The notes under the pieces were generated by a model. That model saw only the letters and a program-made list of their open reading frames with translations. It ran no database searches and was not told the DNA's origin. This document shows positions 34,874 through 43,332 of a stretch of 64,000 nt of DNA, one piece after another. Source of the stretch: Chryseobacterium aquaeductus (GTDB lineage: Bacteria > Bacteroidota > Bacteroidia > Flavobacteriales > Weeksellaceae); NCBI RefSeq assembly GCF_905175375.1, contig NZ_CAJIMS010000001.1, positions 310,001 through 374,000 on the forward strand. The letters run 5' to 3'. The first letter of the stretch is position 1; the number at the start of each line of letters is the position of its first letter. The translations under genes and the position numbers were made by a program.

Positions 34874-35656
34874 TTAAAGATTTAAGACCAAACCCAAACC
34901 GACAGATTTTGACTGAATGACCGGATAGATGAAAGTTACACGTTTTGAATCATTATTTTTAAAAATCTTATCAACTAAAGGAAAAATCCAGTAAGCGATT
35001 TCGGTACTTAAGATACCAAAACCTGCTCCTGCAACAATATCTCCTACCCAATGTTTATCGTTAAAAGCTCTGTAAATCCCTGTAAAAGCGGCGATTGGAT
35101 ATCCGGATAATGCAAGCCATATATTTTCATCTTTATATTCCCTGAAAAGAAAATGTGCCGATGAAAAAGCAGTTGCAGTGTGACCCGAAGGAAAAGATAA
35201 ACTATTTGACTTATCCGGACGTTCTTCTTTCACCAAGTGTTTCAACGGTAACGTAACAGAAGCTACAATAAGTTGAGATGTTCCGTAGATAATCGTCCGT
35301 TCCTTGAAATTGTGCTTACCTTTTAAACCTGAGAGATTGTAGCCGTAGACTATTGCTGCAGGAAGATACTGAGTATAATTATCGAGCTTTATTTGCTTGG
35401 GTTGATGTTCGCTGATCTCATATTTTGTTGTACTGTTAAGATTTTTTAGCGCATCAGAATTTAAACTTATCACACCGAAACCTATAAAAGCTGTCGGAAT
35501 TATCAGTTTTTTATAACTAAAATGATACATCTCATCGTTATATTTTTTCGATTCTTTTGCAGTGATTATTACAGAATCTTTCATCACTTTGTACTGCCCA
35601 AAACAAAACATTGAGCAGTACAAGATGAATGAAGTGGTGAGCAATTTTAATATCAT
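34874..35656 (-). CDS. PAP2 family phosphatase
   Basis: A 260-residue membrane phosphatase of the type 2 phosphatidic acid family with all three motifs: KHLVKEERPD (C1), SFPSGHTATAFSSAH (C2) and YRAFNDKHWVGDIVAG (C3, with Tyr before the Arg where Ser is usual). A signal peptide or first helix opens the protein. Substrates may be lipid phosphates or undecaprenyl pyrophosphate. Its start overlaps the last base of the DUF3570 gene and its stop abuts the VIT gene, so it is tightly coupled within the operon. Confidence 0.9.
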   Translation of the reverse strand: MILKLLTTSFILYCSMFCFGQYKVMKDSVIITAKESKKYNDEMYHFSYKKLIIPTAFIGFGVISLNSDALKNLNSTTKYEISEHQPKQIKLDNYTQYLPAAIVYGYNLSGLKGKHNFKERTIIYGTSQLIVASVTLPLKHLVKEERPDKSNSLSFPSGHTATAFSSAHFLFREYKDENIWLALSGYPIAAFTGIYRAFNDKHWVGDIVAGAGFGILSTEIAYWIFPLVDKIFKNNDSKRVTFIYPVIQSKSVGLGLVLNL

Positions 35657-36834
35657 TATTTAAATCTCAGATTAAGCGAAATAATATCTGACTTCATACC
35701 AATGGATTTGGTATAATGACCATATCTGATTTCCAGCATATTAAGTCGCTGTATTCCGAATAATCCGTTTTTTGGGTTGATGCGGATTCCGGCTCCATAA
35801 AAATGACTGTTGAAGGTTGAAAGATCATAGTTGCTGGTATAAAAATTATTAAAATTGGTATGTTGCTGATTGGGCAGAAAATATTTCGCACCACTTTGAG
35901 AATAGTATCTGTAAAACGGACTCACTGATAAGAAAGGTGAAATTTTCACAGGCGTTTCTATATTGATGGTATGAGATTTCAATCCCCAATCGTCTGTGTA
36001 ATAGCGGTAATAACTTCGCAGAATGATTTTATCTCCAAAGAAATAATTGGCTCGAATTCCTACCGGAAGTTTAAATCTTTTGTCCGGCAAGGCTTCCTGA
36101 TGCACAGAACCATCCGTAAAATAAACCCTATGAAAAGGCAGACTGAGATAACCTGTCTGTTGAACGGCATCAGTCATTAATTCCAATTGAAAATTCTTAT
36201 TAATGATCTGTGAATAAGATAGCGAAAATGCAAACGTATTTCGTCCGCTCGTCCCAGTACTTTGTACAGAGGAATCTTCCCTCAATTCTATCGGTGCAAT
36301 CATTGATACCTGATCAATAAATGTCTGAAATCTTGCGGTAAACTCGCCCATTCTATTAGGTGTCTTTTGAGCAAAACCAATATTTGCACCCATCGACTGA
36401 TAGTCGTATTCTCCGGAATATGAAACGCCAGCCATTAACGTACTTCCTTTTGATTCATTTTCACGACTCCAGCCAAGCGAAGGATAAAATCTGGTGTCTG
36501 CGCTTGAAGCTGAAGAATTGGCTTTCAGATCAATCATATCTGACGATGCAGACGTATAATGATCTATCCCAAGATCAAAAGTGAACTTATTCTTTCTGAA
36601 TTTTTTGTCATATTTTACCATGACAACATCTATGGAATTGGAAATATCTGTGAGCTTTTCTGACCCCACTCCACCAGTAACCGCAGCATTGTTTCCGTCT
36701 TGTTTATAATAGCTTGAGACAAGATTGATCTCATCCAGACTCAGTTTTTTTGATGGTTCGGTATTGGCATTTTCTTGTGCGTGAGCGTTGAAAAATCCGA
36801 AAAGCGCAATGATGTTTATAATTACTTTTTTCAT
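35656..36834 (-). CDS. DUF3570 outer-membrane beta-barrel protein
   Basis: A 392-residue protein with signal peptide (ending NAHAQ), SYYKQDGNNAAVTGGVGSEKLTD, and repeating amphipathic strands of about ten residues to a terminal LNLRFK, as expected for an outer-membrane barrel. DUF3570 features visible are VVMVKYDKKFRKN, LGIDHYTSASSD and RYYTDDWGLKSHTI. The family has no settled function; in many genomes it neighbours DUF4266, ApbE and thioredoxin genes, as here. It lies 25 bases after the DUF4266 gene. Confidence 0.88.
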   Translation of the reverse strand: MKKVIINIIALFGFFNAHAQENANTEPSKKLSLDEINLVSSYYKQDGNNAAVTGGVGSEKLTDISNSIDVVMVKYDKKFRKNKFTFDLGIDHYTSASSDMIDLKANSSASSADTRFYPSLGWSRENESKGSTLMAGVSYSGEYDYQSMGANIGFAQKTPNRMGEFTARFQTFIDQVSMIAPIELREDSSVQSTGTSGRNTFAFSLSYSQIINKNFQLELMTDAVQQTGYLSLPFHRVYFTDGSVHQEALPDKRFKLPVGIRANYFFGDKIILRSYYRYYTDDWGLKSHTINIETPVKISPFLSVSPFYRYYSQSGAKYFLPNQQHTNFNNFYTSNYDLSTFNSHFYGAGIRINPKNGLFGIQRLNMLEIRYGHYTKSIGMKSDIISLNLRFK

Positions 36835-36859
36835 TTTAATTCTTTATAAATATTAGTAA

Positions 36860-37090
36860 TTAATTGCATCCACACCCACCGCCAACTTTGCCGGCATTAG
36901 CTCCCGAAGAACCTTCACGATAAGATTGGAAACTCAGTTCTGTTTTTTCAATTGTTCGGTTTCCCAAAACCATTTCAGCATCATTGAGTTTATTTTTTTC
37001 GTATTCTTTTACTGTTGTACAAGAATGAATCATTGAAAGGGCAAAAAAAACAGATATGCCCATTATTATTTTTATTGAAATATTTTTCAT
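36860..37090 (-). CDS. DUF4266 small lipoprotein with Gly-Cys tail
   Basis: A 76-residue lipoprotein: lipobox SMIHSC (Cys24), then TVKEYEKNKLNDAEMVL, a middle segment ending SYREGSSGANAG, and the tail GGGCGCN at the very C-terminus. The tail with two cysteines is the conserved feature of DUF4266. Such a short exported peptide coded beside a flavin transferase and an oxidoreductase could be a cofactor- or metal-carrying partner of the DUF3570 barrel; this is inference. The SSGA segment recalls the (S/T)GA(T/S) site flavinylated by ApbE but ends in Asn. Confidence 0.88.
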   Translation of the reverse strand: MKNISIKIIMGISVFFALSMIHSCTTVKEYEKNKLNDAEMVLGNRTIEKTELSFQSYREGSSGANAGKVGGGCGCN

Positions 37091-37223
37091 TTCGAATTGT
37101 TGTTTAATTATTAAAAAATCAAGCAGAATCGATGATTCTATTTTGAATTTTGATTTTAAAGATTAATTGGAATCTTTGACTTCAACACGTATTGTTATTT
37201 GTGTTTAAAGAGAATCTATAATA

Positions 37224-38150
37224 TTATTTAAAATTGATGTTTTTGGAAGAATGAATCTTATTTTGATCATCAATGATGATGCATTCTAAATGATTGATCT
37301 GATTGACGAGACCAATTGCCGCATCGATTCCCATAATCGTGACGGGCGTTGCCATCGCATCAGCAATCTCGGCATTCGGACAAATTATAGTCACACTTTT
37401 GATACCAGAAATCGGCATTCCCGTTTTGGGATTGATGGTGTGAGAATATTTCTTACCGTCTATCACTACAAATTTCTCGTAATTCCCGGAAGTTGCCACG
37501 GAAGTATTGGTGATGTTCATATAAGAAAACGGAAGCGCAGCATTGTCCGGATCTGCAATCCCGATCGTCCACGGTTTTCCGTCTGCCTGTGATCCCCAAG
37601 TTGTAAGATCTCCGGAAGCATTTACAACTCCAGAAGAAACACCTCTTTGTTGAAGAATTCTTTTTGCCATTTCCGCAGCGTAACCTTTACCGATGCCGCC
37701 AAAACCTATTCTCATTCCTTTTTCTTTCAAAAAAATAGTTTGATTTTCTGCGTTCAAAAGAATGTTTTTATAATTGACGAGTTTGAGATGTTCTTTTACC
37801 AGTTCGGGATTAGGAAGCTGCTGCATTTCACGGTCGAAGTTCCAAAAGGTTTTATCGATTCCACCATAAGAAATATCAAAATAACCATCAGTTATATCAC
37901 TGATTCGCAGACTTCTTTCGATCAACTGAAAAACTTCTGTATCTACATTTATTGGTTTAATTCCCGCATTTTTGTTGATGAGATTGGTTTGACTGTCATC
38001 ACTGTAAGTCGTGAGCAATTTTTCAATCCTGACGATTTCCGAAACTGCGGCTTCAATATGTTTTAAAGCAATTCTTTCACTTTCATCAACGACTGTGATT
38101 TCAAACATATTTCCCATCAATTTTTGGGATTTGCGAAACTCTTTCTGCAT
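37224..38150 (-). CDS. apbE: FAD:protein FMN transferase (ApbE family)
   Basis: Attaches FMN from FAD to Thr/Ser of target proteins. The 308 residues show MGNMFEITVV, TYSDDSQTNLINKNAG, DGYFDISYGG, FGGIGKGYAAEMA (FAD site), GVVNASGDLTTWG, YSHTINPKTGMPISG and the metal aspartate in ADAMATPV. Unlike most ApbE proteins it lacks any signal peptide or lipobox, so it should act in the cytoplasm before export of its target, unless the start is wrong; no hydrophobic segment is seen in frame upstream. It lies six bases after the thioredoxin gene. Confidence 0.92.
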   Translation of the reverse strand: MQKEFRKSQKLMGNMFEITVVDESERIALKHIEAAVSEIVRIEKLLTTYSDDSQTNLINKNAGIKPINVDTEVFQLIERSLRISDITDGYFDISYGGIDKTFWNFDREMQQLPNPELVKEHLKLVNYKNILLNAENQTIFLKEKGMRIGFGGIGKGYAAEMAKRILQQRGVSSGVVNASGDLTTWGSQADGKPWTIGIADPDNAALPFSYMNITNTSVATSGNYEKFVVIDGKKYSHTINPKTGMPISGIKSVTIICPNAEIADAMATPVTIMGIDAAIGLVNQINHLECIIIDDQNKIHSSKNINFK

Positions 38151-38156
38151 TTTTTC

Positions 38157-38597
38157 TTATTTTTTCTGATAAAAACTTCGAATCTCATTGCTGAAAGCAA
38201 GTGCTTCCTGCGACGGCAAACCTTCCCATGTTTTCAGAACTTTTCCTTCAGAATTCAATAAAATTGTATAAGGAAATAAGCCTTTTGGGTTATAACGATC
38301 TGCCAAAACTGCATTTTCTTTTTTGATTTCTGCAGAAGGCTGATTTTTCTTGCTTCTTGGAAAATCTGCATTCACATATTCCAAAATATGATCGGTTGAG
38401 AGCTTCTTGAAAGCATCAGTTTCAATAATATTTTTGTGCAGTTTGATACACGGAATGCACCAATCTGAACCGGAAAAATTGAGAAGTATCAATTCGTTTT
38501 GCTCGGAAGCGTTTTTTTTCGCCTGTTCGAAACGTGTCTGTGCGTTGGCAAAAACCGAGAATAGCGCCAACATTGTGGCAGCAAATATTTTTTTCAT
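38157..38597 (-). CDS. Secreted thioredoxin-fold protein (WCIPC)
   Basis: A 146-residue protein with signal peptide (ending FANAQ) and a thioredoxin fold: ELILLNFSGSDWCIPCIKLHKNI has the redox pair, and NPKGLFPYTILLNSEGKVLKTWEG supplies the cis-Pro region. It should be periplasmic. As first gene of the ApbE-DUF4266-DUF3570 group it may keep cysteines of the DUF4266 tail reduced or help mature a cofactor site. A palindrome at 38635-38655 lies upstream of its start. Confidence 0.9.
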   Translation of the reverse strand: MKKIFAATMLALFSVFANAQTRFEQAKKNASEQNELILLNFSGSDWCIPCIKLHKNIIETDAFKKLSTDHILEYVNADFPRSKKNQPSAEIKKENAVLADRYNPKGLFPYTILLNSEGKVLKTWEGLPSQEALAFSNEIRSFYQKK

Positions 38598-38634
38598 TTG
38601 TTTAAGAAGAATTTAATAATAGAACCAGTTAAGC

Positions 38635-38655
38635 CTGAATGTTTAAAACATTCAG
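38635..38655. promoter_or_regulatory. Perfect palindrome upstream of the thioredoxin-ApbE genes
   Basis: CTGAATGTT-TAA-AACATTCAG has a 9-bp stem, 38 bases before the thioredoxin ATG. There is no T-run on the minus strand, so an operator or an RNA leader hairpin is more likely than a terminator. Confidence 0.4.
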
Positions 38656-38713
38656 ATATAAATTTTATAATTTGTAGAAATTTGAGATTTTGAATTAAAT
38701 CACAAGAAATGAT

Positions 38714-39094
38714 TTACGCGTACTTCGGTGGTTGCCAAATAGAATGCACGTAACCTTTGATGTAAAAATCTTCGTCAAAAGAAGGAATGCTGTGAACTTT
38801 GTAATACTTATACTCTTTGCCTGAAAACTCAAAACTGAACGCCGTATTGATCGTAAACACAAGCGATAAAGTAGAATGTATGATAAAAGGAAGTTTTCTG
38901 TCAGTTTTATAATCTGCGTCTTTCGCAGGATGATCATAGTGCATTTTGAGAAATCCACCGAACGACATATCGGGATTAAGTTTTTTGTGTTCGCAATAAT
39001 GCTCAACAAGAATTGGAAGTTTCAAAATCTGATTGAGTTCAGTTGTTGAAACTAAATAAAGAGAAAGCAATAATATGGAAATCCACTTTTTCAC
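38714..39094 (-). CDS. Small secreted hypothetical protein
   Basis: A 126-residue protein: signal peptide KKWISILLLSLYLVSTTEL, then LNQILKLPILVEHYCEHKKLNPDMSFGGFLKMHYDHPAKDADYKTDRKLPF and an aromatic C-terminus ending IWQPPKYA. I recall this family in Flavobacteriia, often near heavy-metal efflux genes and rich in His in other members (HYCEH, HYDH here). Its function is unknown. It lies 116 bases upstream of the thioredoxin gene on the same strand and may head the same transcript. Confidence 0.7.
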   Translation of the reverse strand: MKKWISILLLSLYLVSTTELNQILKLPILVEHYCEHKKLNPDMSFGGFLKMHYDHPAKDADYKTDRKLPFIIHSTLSLVFTINTAFSFEFSGKEYKYYKVHSIPSFDEDFYIKGYVHSIWQPPKYA

Positions 39095-39200
39095 AAATCA
39101 AAATTATGAAATGTTTCTTTAAGAATGAATATAAATAAAGAGTTCTCCACTTTTAAAATAAAATATGAAATTTTTCACTTTAATAAAAAATATCTAAAAT

Positions 39201-39241
39201 AAAATAAGCCTGATATCAAGTGACAAAAGGCTTATTTTTAT
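39201..39241. terminator. Stem-loop terminator
   Basis: AAAATAAGCCT and AGGCTTATTTT form an 11-bp stem around a 16-base loop, with T-run. It sits 27 bases past the stop of the leftward Xaa-Pro aminopeptidase gene. Confidence 0.8.
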
Positions 39242-39267
39242 ATCTATTTTAAAAGTTTAACTTACAA

Positions 39268-41037
39268 TCAAAGAGGGCTTACCAATTCCAAAAACCATTC
39301 TTTCACTTCACCTTCCAAGTGCGGTGCTAGTTTTTCTTCACAAATTCTGTGGTAATTGTTTAACCATCGAATTTCGTTTTCAGAAAGAATTTCCTTTGCA
39401 ATAGTATCTTTGAAGAACGGACAAAAAGTTAAAGTTTCAAACTCATAAAAAGTTCCGAAATCTGTTTTTTCAGATTCTTTTACTGCAATAAGATTTTCAT
39501 GGCGAATTCCGTATTCTCCTTCTACATAAAATCCCGGCTCGTTTGAACATACCATTCCCACAAGTAATTCCTGAGGATTCATATCTTTCCTGATGTTTTG
39601 CGGACCTTCATGCACATTCATAAAACTTCCCACACCATGCCCTGTTCCGTGGTTATAATCTTTTCCATTCATCCATAAAGGAAGTCTGGCAATGGCATCG
39701 AGCTGTACTCCTTTTGTTCCTTTTGGAAATTTAACCATAGAAAGGCGGATCAAACCCTGTAAAACTAAAGTTGAATTGATCTTAAATTCCTCAGAAGCTG
39801 CTCCTAAAGCTAAAGTTCTCGTAATATCTGTGGTTCCTTCTAAATATTGACCGCCGGAATCAACCAAAATGGTAGCTTCATTGGTAACATCTTTGCTGCC
39901 TTCTTTTTTTGCAGAGTAGTGCATGATGGCACCATTATCTTTGTATCCAACGATACTTCCGAAACTCTCGCCAACAAAATTTTCTCCTTCTGCACGGAAA
40001 CCTCTTAATTTTTCGCCAATAGAAAATTCGTTCATAGTTTGTTTTCCAGCATTATGGGTTAACCAATACAGGAATTTCACCATTGCAACGCCGTCTCTCT
40101 CCATTACTTTTCTGAAACCTTCCAATTCAGTTTCATTTTTTTGAGCCTTCATTAAATTTCCGGGAACAGCAGCCTTTACGAATTCATTTCCTATTTTTAA
40201 GGCTTCAAATATCGACTGATTGCTGTTTGGAGAAACTAAAACTTTCTCGTTTCTGATATTTTTTAAATGATTATAAAACTCCTCATAAGGCATCATTTTT
40301 ACCCAGGCTTCATCCATCTGTTTTCTTGCTTCCACCTCCATTTTTTCAAGATCAGTGAACAACATTGCATCATTTTTCGTAATAATAATATATCCTAAAA
40401 ATACAGGATTGCTTTCCACATCGCTTCCTCTCAAGTTCAGAGTCCAGGCAACATCATCCAAACTGGAAATGATATGAAAGGTCACTTCCATATCCTCCAT
40501 CTTCTGGCGAATGGCAGAGATTTTATCTGTCACAGATTTTCCCGCTCTCTCAACCGGATGTGTATAGATAGGATTTTTTGAAGGTTCTCCCCTTTCTTTC
40601 CAGACGCTTTTCAAAAGTGGAAGATCTACCAGAGTAATATTTTTCGGACTTAATTTTGAATGTAAAAGTTCCCAATTGGTATGAGAAGTAGCAATTCCGT
40701 TTACGGCAACTTTCCCATTGGCAGGAATTTCAGCGATGATCCAATCGATGTATTGAGGCGTTCCCTCCATACCATCTTTGAAAAGATCAATTCCTGAGCC
40801 GGAAAGTTCAATGGGTGCCTGAGTAAAATATCTTCCATCCGTCCACAATCCAGCTTTTTCTTTTGTAATCACCACAAAACCTGCTGAGCCCAAAAAGCCT
40901 GATAACCAAGCTCTCTCTTGCCATTCTTCGGGTAAATATTCACTCATGTGTGGATCTGCGGAGTATACAATAAATGCATCAACATTATTTTTCTGCATTT
41001 CTTCACGAAGCGCTGCTACTTTTTCCTTTGAAGTCAT
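39268..41037 (-). CDS. Xaa-Pro aminopeptidase (M24B, long form)
   Basis: A 589-residue aminopeptidase P releasing N-terminal residues before proline. Two creatinase-like N-terminal domains precede an M24 catalytic domain with metal ligands in LVDSGGQYLEGTTDITRT, NHGTGHGVGSFMNVHEGP, SNEPGFYVEGEYGIRHEN and a C-terminal aminopeptidase P extension (YEFETLTFCPFF...WLNNYHR). The three-domain form matches eukaryotic APP1-like enzymes. It has no signal peptide and is cytoplasmic. Single gene. Confidence 0.93.
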   Translation of the reverse strand: MTSKEKVAALREEMQKNNVDAFIVYSADPHMSEYLPEEWQERAWLSGFLGSAGFVVITKEKAGLWTDGRYFTQAPIELSGSGIDLFKDGMEGTPQYIDWIIAEIPANGKVAVNGIATSHTNWELLHSKLSPKNITLVDLPLLKSVWKERGEPSKNPIYTHPVERAGKSVTDKISAIRQKMEDMEVTFHIISSLDDVAWTLNLRGSDVESNPVFLGYIIITKNDAMLFTDLEKMEVEARKQMDEAWVKMMPYEEFYNHLKNIRNEKVLVSPNSNQSIFEALKIGNEFVKAAVPGNLMKAQKNETELEGFRKVMERDGVAMVKFLYWLTHNAGKQTMNEFSIGEKLRGFRAEGENFVGESFGSIVGYKDNGAIMHYSAKKEGSKDVTNEATILVDSGGQYLEGTTDITRTLALGAASEEFKINSTLVLQGLIRLSMVKFPKGTKGVQLDAIARLPLWMNGKDYNHGTGHGVGSFMNVHEGPQNIRKDMNPQELLVGMVCSNEPGFYVEGEYGIRHENLIAVKESEKTDFGTFYEFETLTFCPFFKDTIAKEILSENEIRWLNNYHRICEEKLAPHLEGEVKEWFLELVSPL

Positions 41038-41333
41038 TTTATAATTTTTAAAAACCGAAAGTTACAAAAAAATCAATTTCCTTGCGTGATTTGGTGAGGG
41101 CATTTATAACTGTTTTCATCTAAGTTTAGGAATTATCAAATAGAGCTTTCGAACAACGGTTTTGCCTTTTAGCCTCTATTCTCCGTTAGTAACAGTAAAT
41201 CTAAAAGATCAAATCAAAATTTAAAACATTCCAATATAACAACTTATGATGGAACCACGATTTTCAGATACCACACTACCAAATCATTATCAATATCATC
41301 AAATTTTGGAAAGATTCTTGCTATATTTTAAAT

Positions 41334-41771
41334 ATGAAAACACAGAATTACCAAAACCACAGAAAATTTTATACTCCACATCATTTTATTTTTCTTCCTC
41401 TGCTCATACTTTTAGAAGGAATCGGAATTTATAAAATTTGGAATGATACACAACATCAATTGATCTGGATCTTGTTTTCAATAGTCATATTTCTGATTTT
41501 GTATCTGGCGATCATGGTAAGACAACATTATGCTTTAGGCAATCAAAATCGTATTATAAGATTAGAATTTAAACAAAGATATTTTGAGATTTTTACTAAA
41601 AGATCTGATGACGTTTGTGAAAAATTAAATTTCGGACAGATTGCAGCATTGAGATTTGCTTATGACGATGAGTTTAAGGAACTTTTAGATAAAGCTTTAA
41701 ATGAAAATATGTCCGGCGATACCATCAAAAAATCAATTAAAAACTGGAAACCCGATTTCCATAGAGTTTAA
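41334..41771 (+). CDS. DUF6526 family membrane protein
   Basis: A 145-residue protein: KTQNYQNHRKFYTPHHFIFLPLL is the family start, with two hydrophobic helices (about 17-35 and 42-62) and a soluble C-terminal helical part ending NMSGDTIKKSIKNWKPDFHRV. The function is unknown. I prefer the ATG at 41334 over the frame at 41246 because it gives the DUF6526 N-terminus. A small lipoprotein gene and topoisomerase IB follow closely. Confidence 0.85.
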   Translation: MKTQNYQNHRKFYTPHHFIFLPLLILLEGIGIYKIWNDTQHQLIWILFSIVIFLILYLAIMVRQHYALGNQNRIIRLEFKQRYFEIFTKRSDDVCEKLNFGQIAALRFAYDDEFKELLDKALNENMSGDTIKKSIKNWKPDFHRV

Positions 41772-41795
41772 AATAAACCATTAAAAATAAATATT

Positions 41796-41963
41796 ATGAA
41801 AAAGTTTACATTGTACAGTATTTCTTTATTCAGTTTACTGTTGCTAACAAGTTGTGAAGCGGTAGAAACAATCTTCAAAGCGGGTATGTGGTGGGGATTT
41901 ATCTTGGTAGGTGGCGTAATAGCTCTTATTATCTGGCTATTTTCTAGGGGTAAAAACTCTTAA
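41796..41963 (+). CDS. 55-residue small lipoprotein/membrane protein
   Basis: A short frame coding KKFTLYSISLFSLLLLTSC (lipobox, Cys20), EAVETIFKAGMWWGF and a second hydrophobic helix ILVGGVIALIIWLFSRG. Similar short proteins occur in many Bacteroidota. It lies 24 bases after the DUF6526 stop and 12 bases before the topoisomerase ATG, so it belongs to that transcript. No function is known. Confidence 0.75.
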   Translation: MKKFTLYSISLFSLLLLTSCEAVETIFKAGMWWGFILVGGVIALIIWLFSRGKNS

Positions 41964-41975
41964 CCAAATTATTTT

Positions 41976-43079
41976 ATGGATCAATCAGACCTTGAGATTA
42001 TCTCTCACCTGAAACCTTCGAAGATCGTAAAAATTATGAAAGATCCGGTAGCTTCTGCAAAGGCGGTGAATCTTGTATACACTTCCGATGCAGAAATTCC
42101 CGGTATTTTGCGAAAAAAGAAAGGTAAAAAATATGCGTATTTTAAAGACGGTGAAAAAATCAAAGACAAAGAAGAGATTACAAGAATCAATAGTCTGGTA
42201 ATACCGCCGGCCTGGGAAAACGTTTGGATTTGTTCTATTAATAATGGTCATCTTCAGGCAACAGGTCTTGATGCAAGAAAAAGAAAACAATACAGATATC
42301 ATCCTTTGTGGAGTGCGTTGAGAAATCATACAAAGTTTTACCGTATGCTTCAATTTGGTTACGCATTGCCACAAATCCGATTACAACTGGAAAAAGATTT
42401 AGCCCTAAGAAATTTTGAAAAGCGAAAAATTCTTGCCCTGATTGTTAGTTTGATGCAACGTACCAATATCAGAATTGGTAATAACATTTACGAAAAACTA
42501 TATGGTTCTTTTGGTCTGACGACGCTTAAGGGAAAGCACGTAAAAGTTGAGGGACAAAAAATCAATTTCTCATTTAAAGGAAAAAAAGGAGTCATGCATG
42601 ATGTTGATCTTAAAAGTAAAAGATTGGCAAAATTGATCACCAAATGCAAAGAAATTCCGGGGAAAGAACTTTTTCAGTATTACGATGATGAAGGAAATCG
42701 TCATGCGGTAGATTCCGGGATGGTGAATGAATATATTAAAGAATTAAGCGGGGAAGATTTTACAGCAAAAGATTTCAGAACGTGGTCAGGAACCGTAAAT
42801 GCGTTAATTGCCTTCAAAGAAATCGGATATGCTGAAAATAATTCTCAATACAAAAAGAAAGTAAAAGCTGCCCTGGAAATCGTTGCCGAACATTTGGGAA
42901 ATACAAGTACGGTCTGCAGGAAATACTACGTACATCCTTTAGTCATCAATCTTTATGAAAATAATTCGATTAAAAAATACCTTGATGAATTGGAAAAAAT
43001 AGAAGAAAATGATGGCAAAGCAGGATTGACACACGAGGAAAAATTAGTTTTAAAAATTTTGGAAAACGAGAAGATGTGA
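41976..43079 (+). CDS. DNA topoisomerase IB (poxvirus type)
   Basis: Relaxes supercoils through a 3'-phosphotyrosine. The 367 residues hold RKKKGKKYAYF, IPPAWENVWIC, the catalytic pocket QRTNIRIGNNIYEKLYGSFGLTTLKGKHV (first Arg, Lys), FRTWSGTVNAL (second Arg), and the nucleophile in the STVCRKYYVHP motif. Bacterial TopIB proteins are scattered by transfer and accompany the essential type IA and II enzymes. It shares a transcript with the two small membrane protein genes upstream. Confidence 0.92.
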   Translation: MDQSDLEIISHLKPSKIVKIMKDPVASAKAVNLVYTSDAEIPGILRKKKGKKYAYFKDGEKIKDKEEITRINSLVIPPAWENVWICSINNGHLQATGLDARKRKQYRYHPLWSALRNHTKFYRMLQFGYALPQIRLQLEKDLALRNFEKRKILALIVSLMQRTNIRIGNNIYEKLYGSFGLTTLKGKHVKVEGQKINFSFKGKKGVMHDVDLKSKRLAKLITKCKEIPGKELFQYYDDEGNRHAVDSGMVNEYIKELSGEDFTAKDFRTWSGTVNALIAFKEIGYAENNSQYKKKVKAALEIVAEHLGNTSTVCRKYYVHPLVINLYENNSIKKYLDELEKIEENDGKAGLTHEEKLVLKILENEKM

Positions 43080-43085
43080 TGAGTT

Positions 43086-43290
43086 CAATAGTGAATGGTC
43101 AATTCGCTGCGCTTGCCAATTTATCACTTCCTGTACATTCACCATTCACTTCTGACAAAATTCAAGTAAAAAATGAATGGCAGATTGTCAATTCGCTGCG
43201 ATTGTCAATTTGTAAATCAATCCAAAACTCACCATTCAATTGTGAAGTAAAATCGACCTTTGAAATTTTAAACAACAAAGTAAAATTGAC
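43086..43290. repeat. Composite palindromic repeat region (GTGAATGGTCAATT family)
   Basis: GTGAATGGT (43091-43099) pairs with ACCATTCAC (43141-43149). The phrase GTCAATTCGCTGCG occurs twice (from about 43099 and 43187), each followed by a TTG-CAATTT word. The region reads through as an 80-codon frame starting inside the topoisomerase stop, but its content is the repeat and it is not called a gene. A related palindrome lies at 59997-60118. Confidence 0.65.
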
Positions 43291-43303
43291 CCTTGACACA
43301 ATT

Positions 43304-43332
43304 TTTGACATCAAATAAAAGTTGTAAATTTG
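43304..43332 (+). promoter_or_regulatory. Promoter of pruA (TTTG-N17-TAAATTTG)
   Basis: TTTG at 43304-43307 and TAAATTTG at 43325-43332 with a 17-base spacer match the Bacteroidota sigma-A consensus. Transcription would begin about 43338, some 30 bases before the ATG at 43368. Confidence 0.8.

Noticed and set aside
41246..41434. 62-residue frame overlapping the DUF6526 start
   Set aside because: Different frame from DUF6526, no recognisable content; the DUF6526 ATG at 41334 gives the family N-terminus.
43076..43318. 80-residue plus-strand frame after the topoisomerase gene
   Set aside because: It consists of the composite palindromic repeat and runs into the pruA promoter; no ribosome-binding site or family resemblance.
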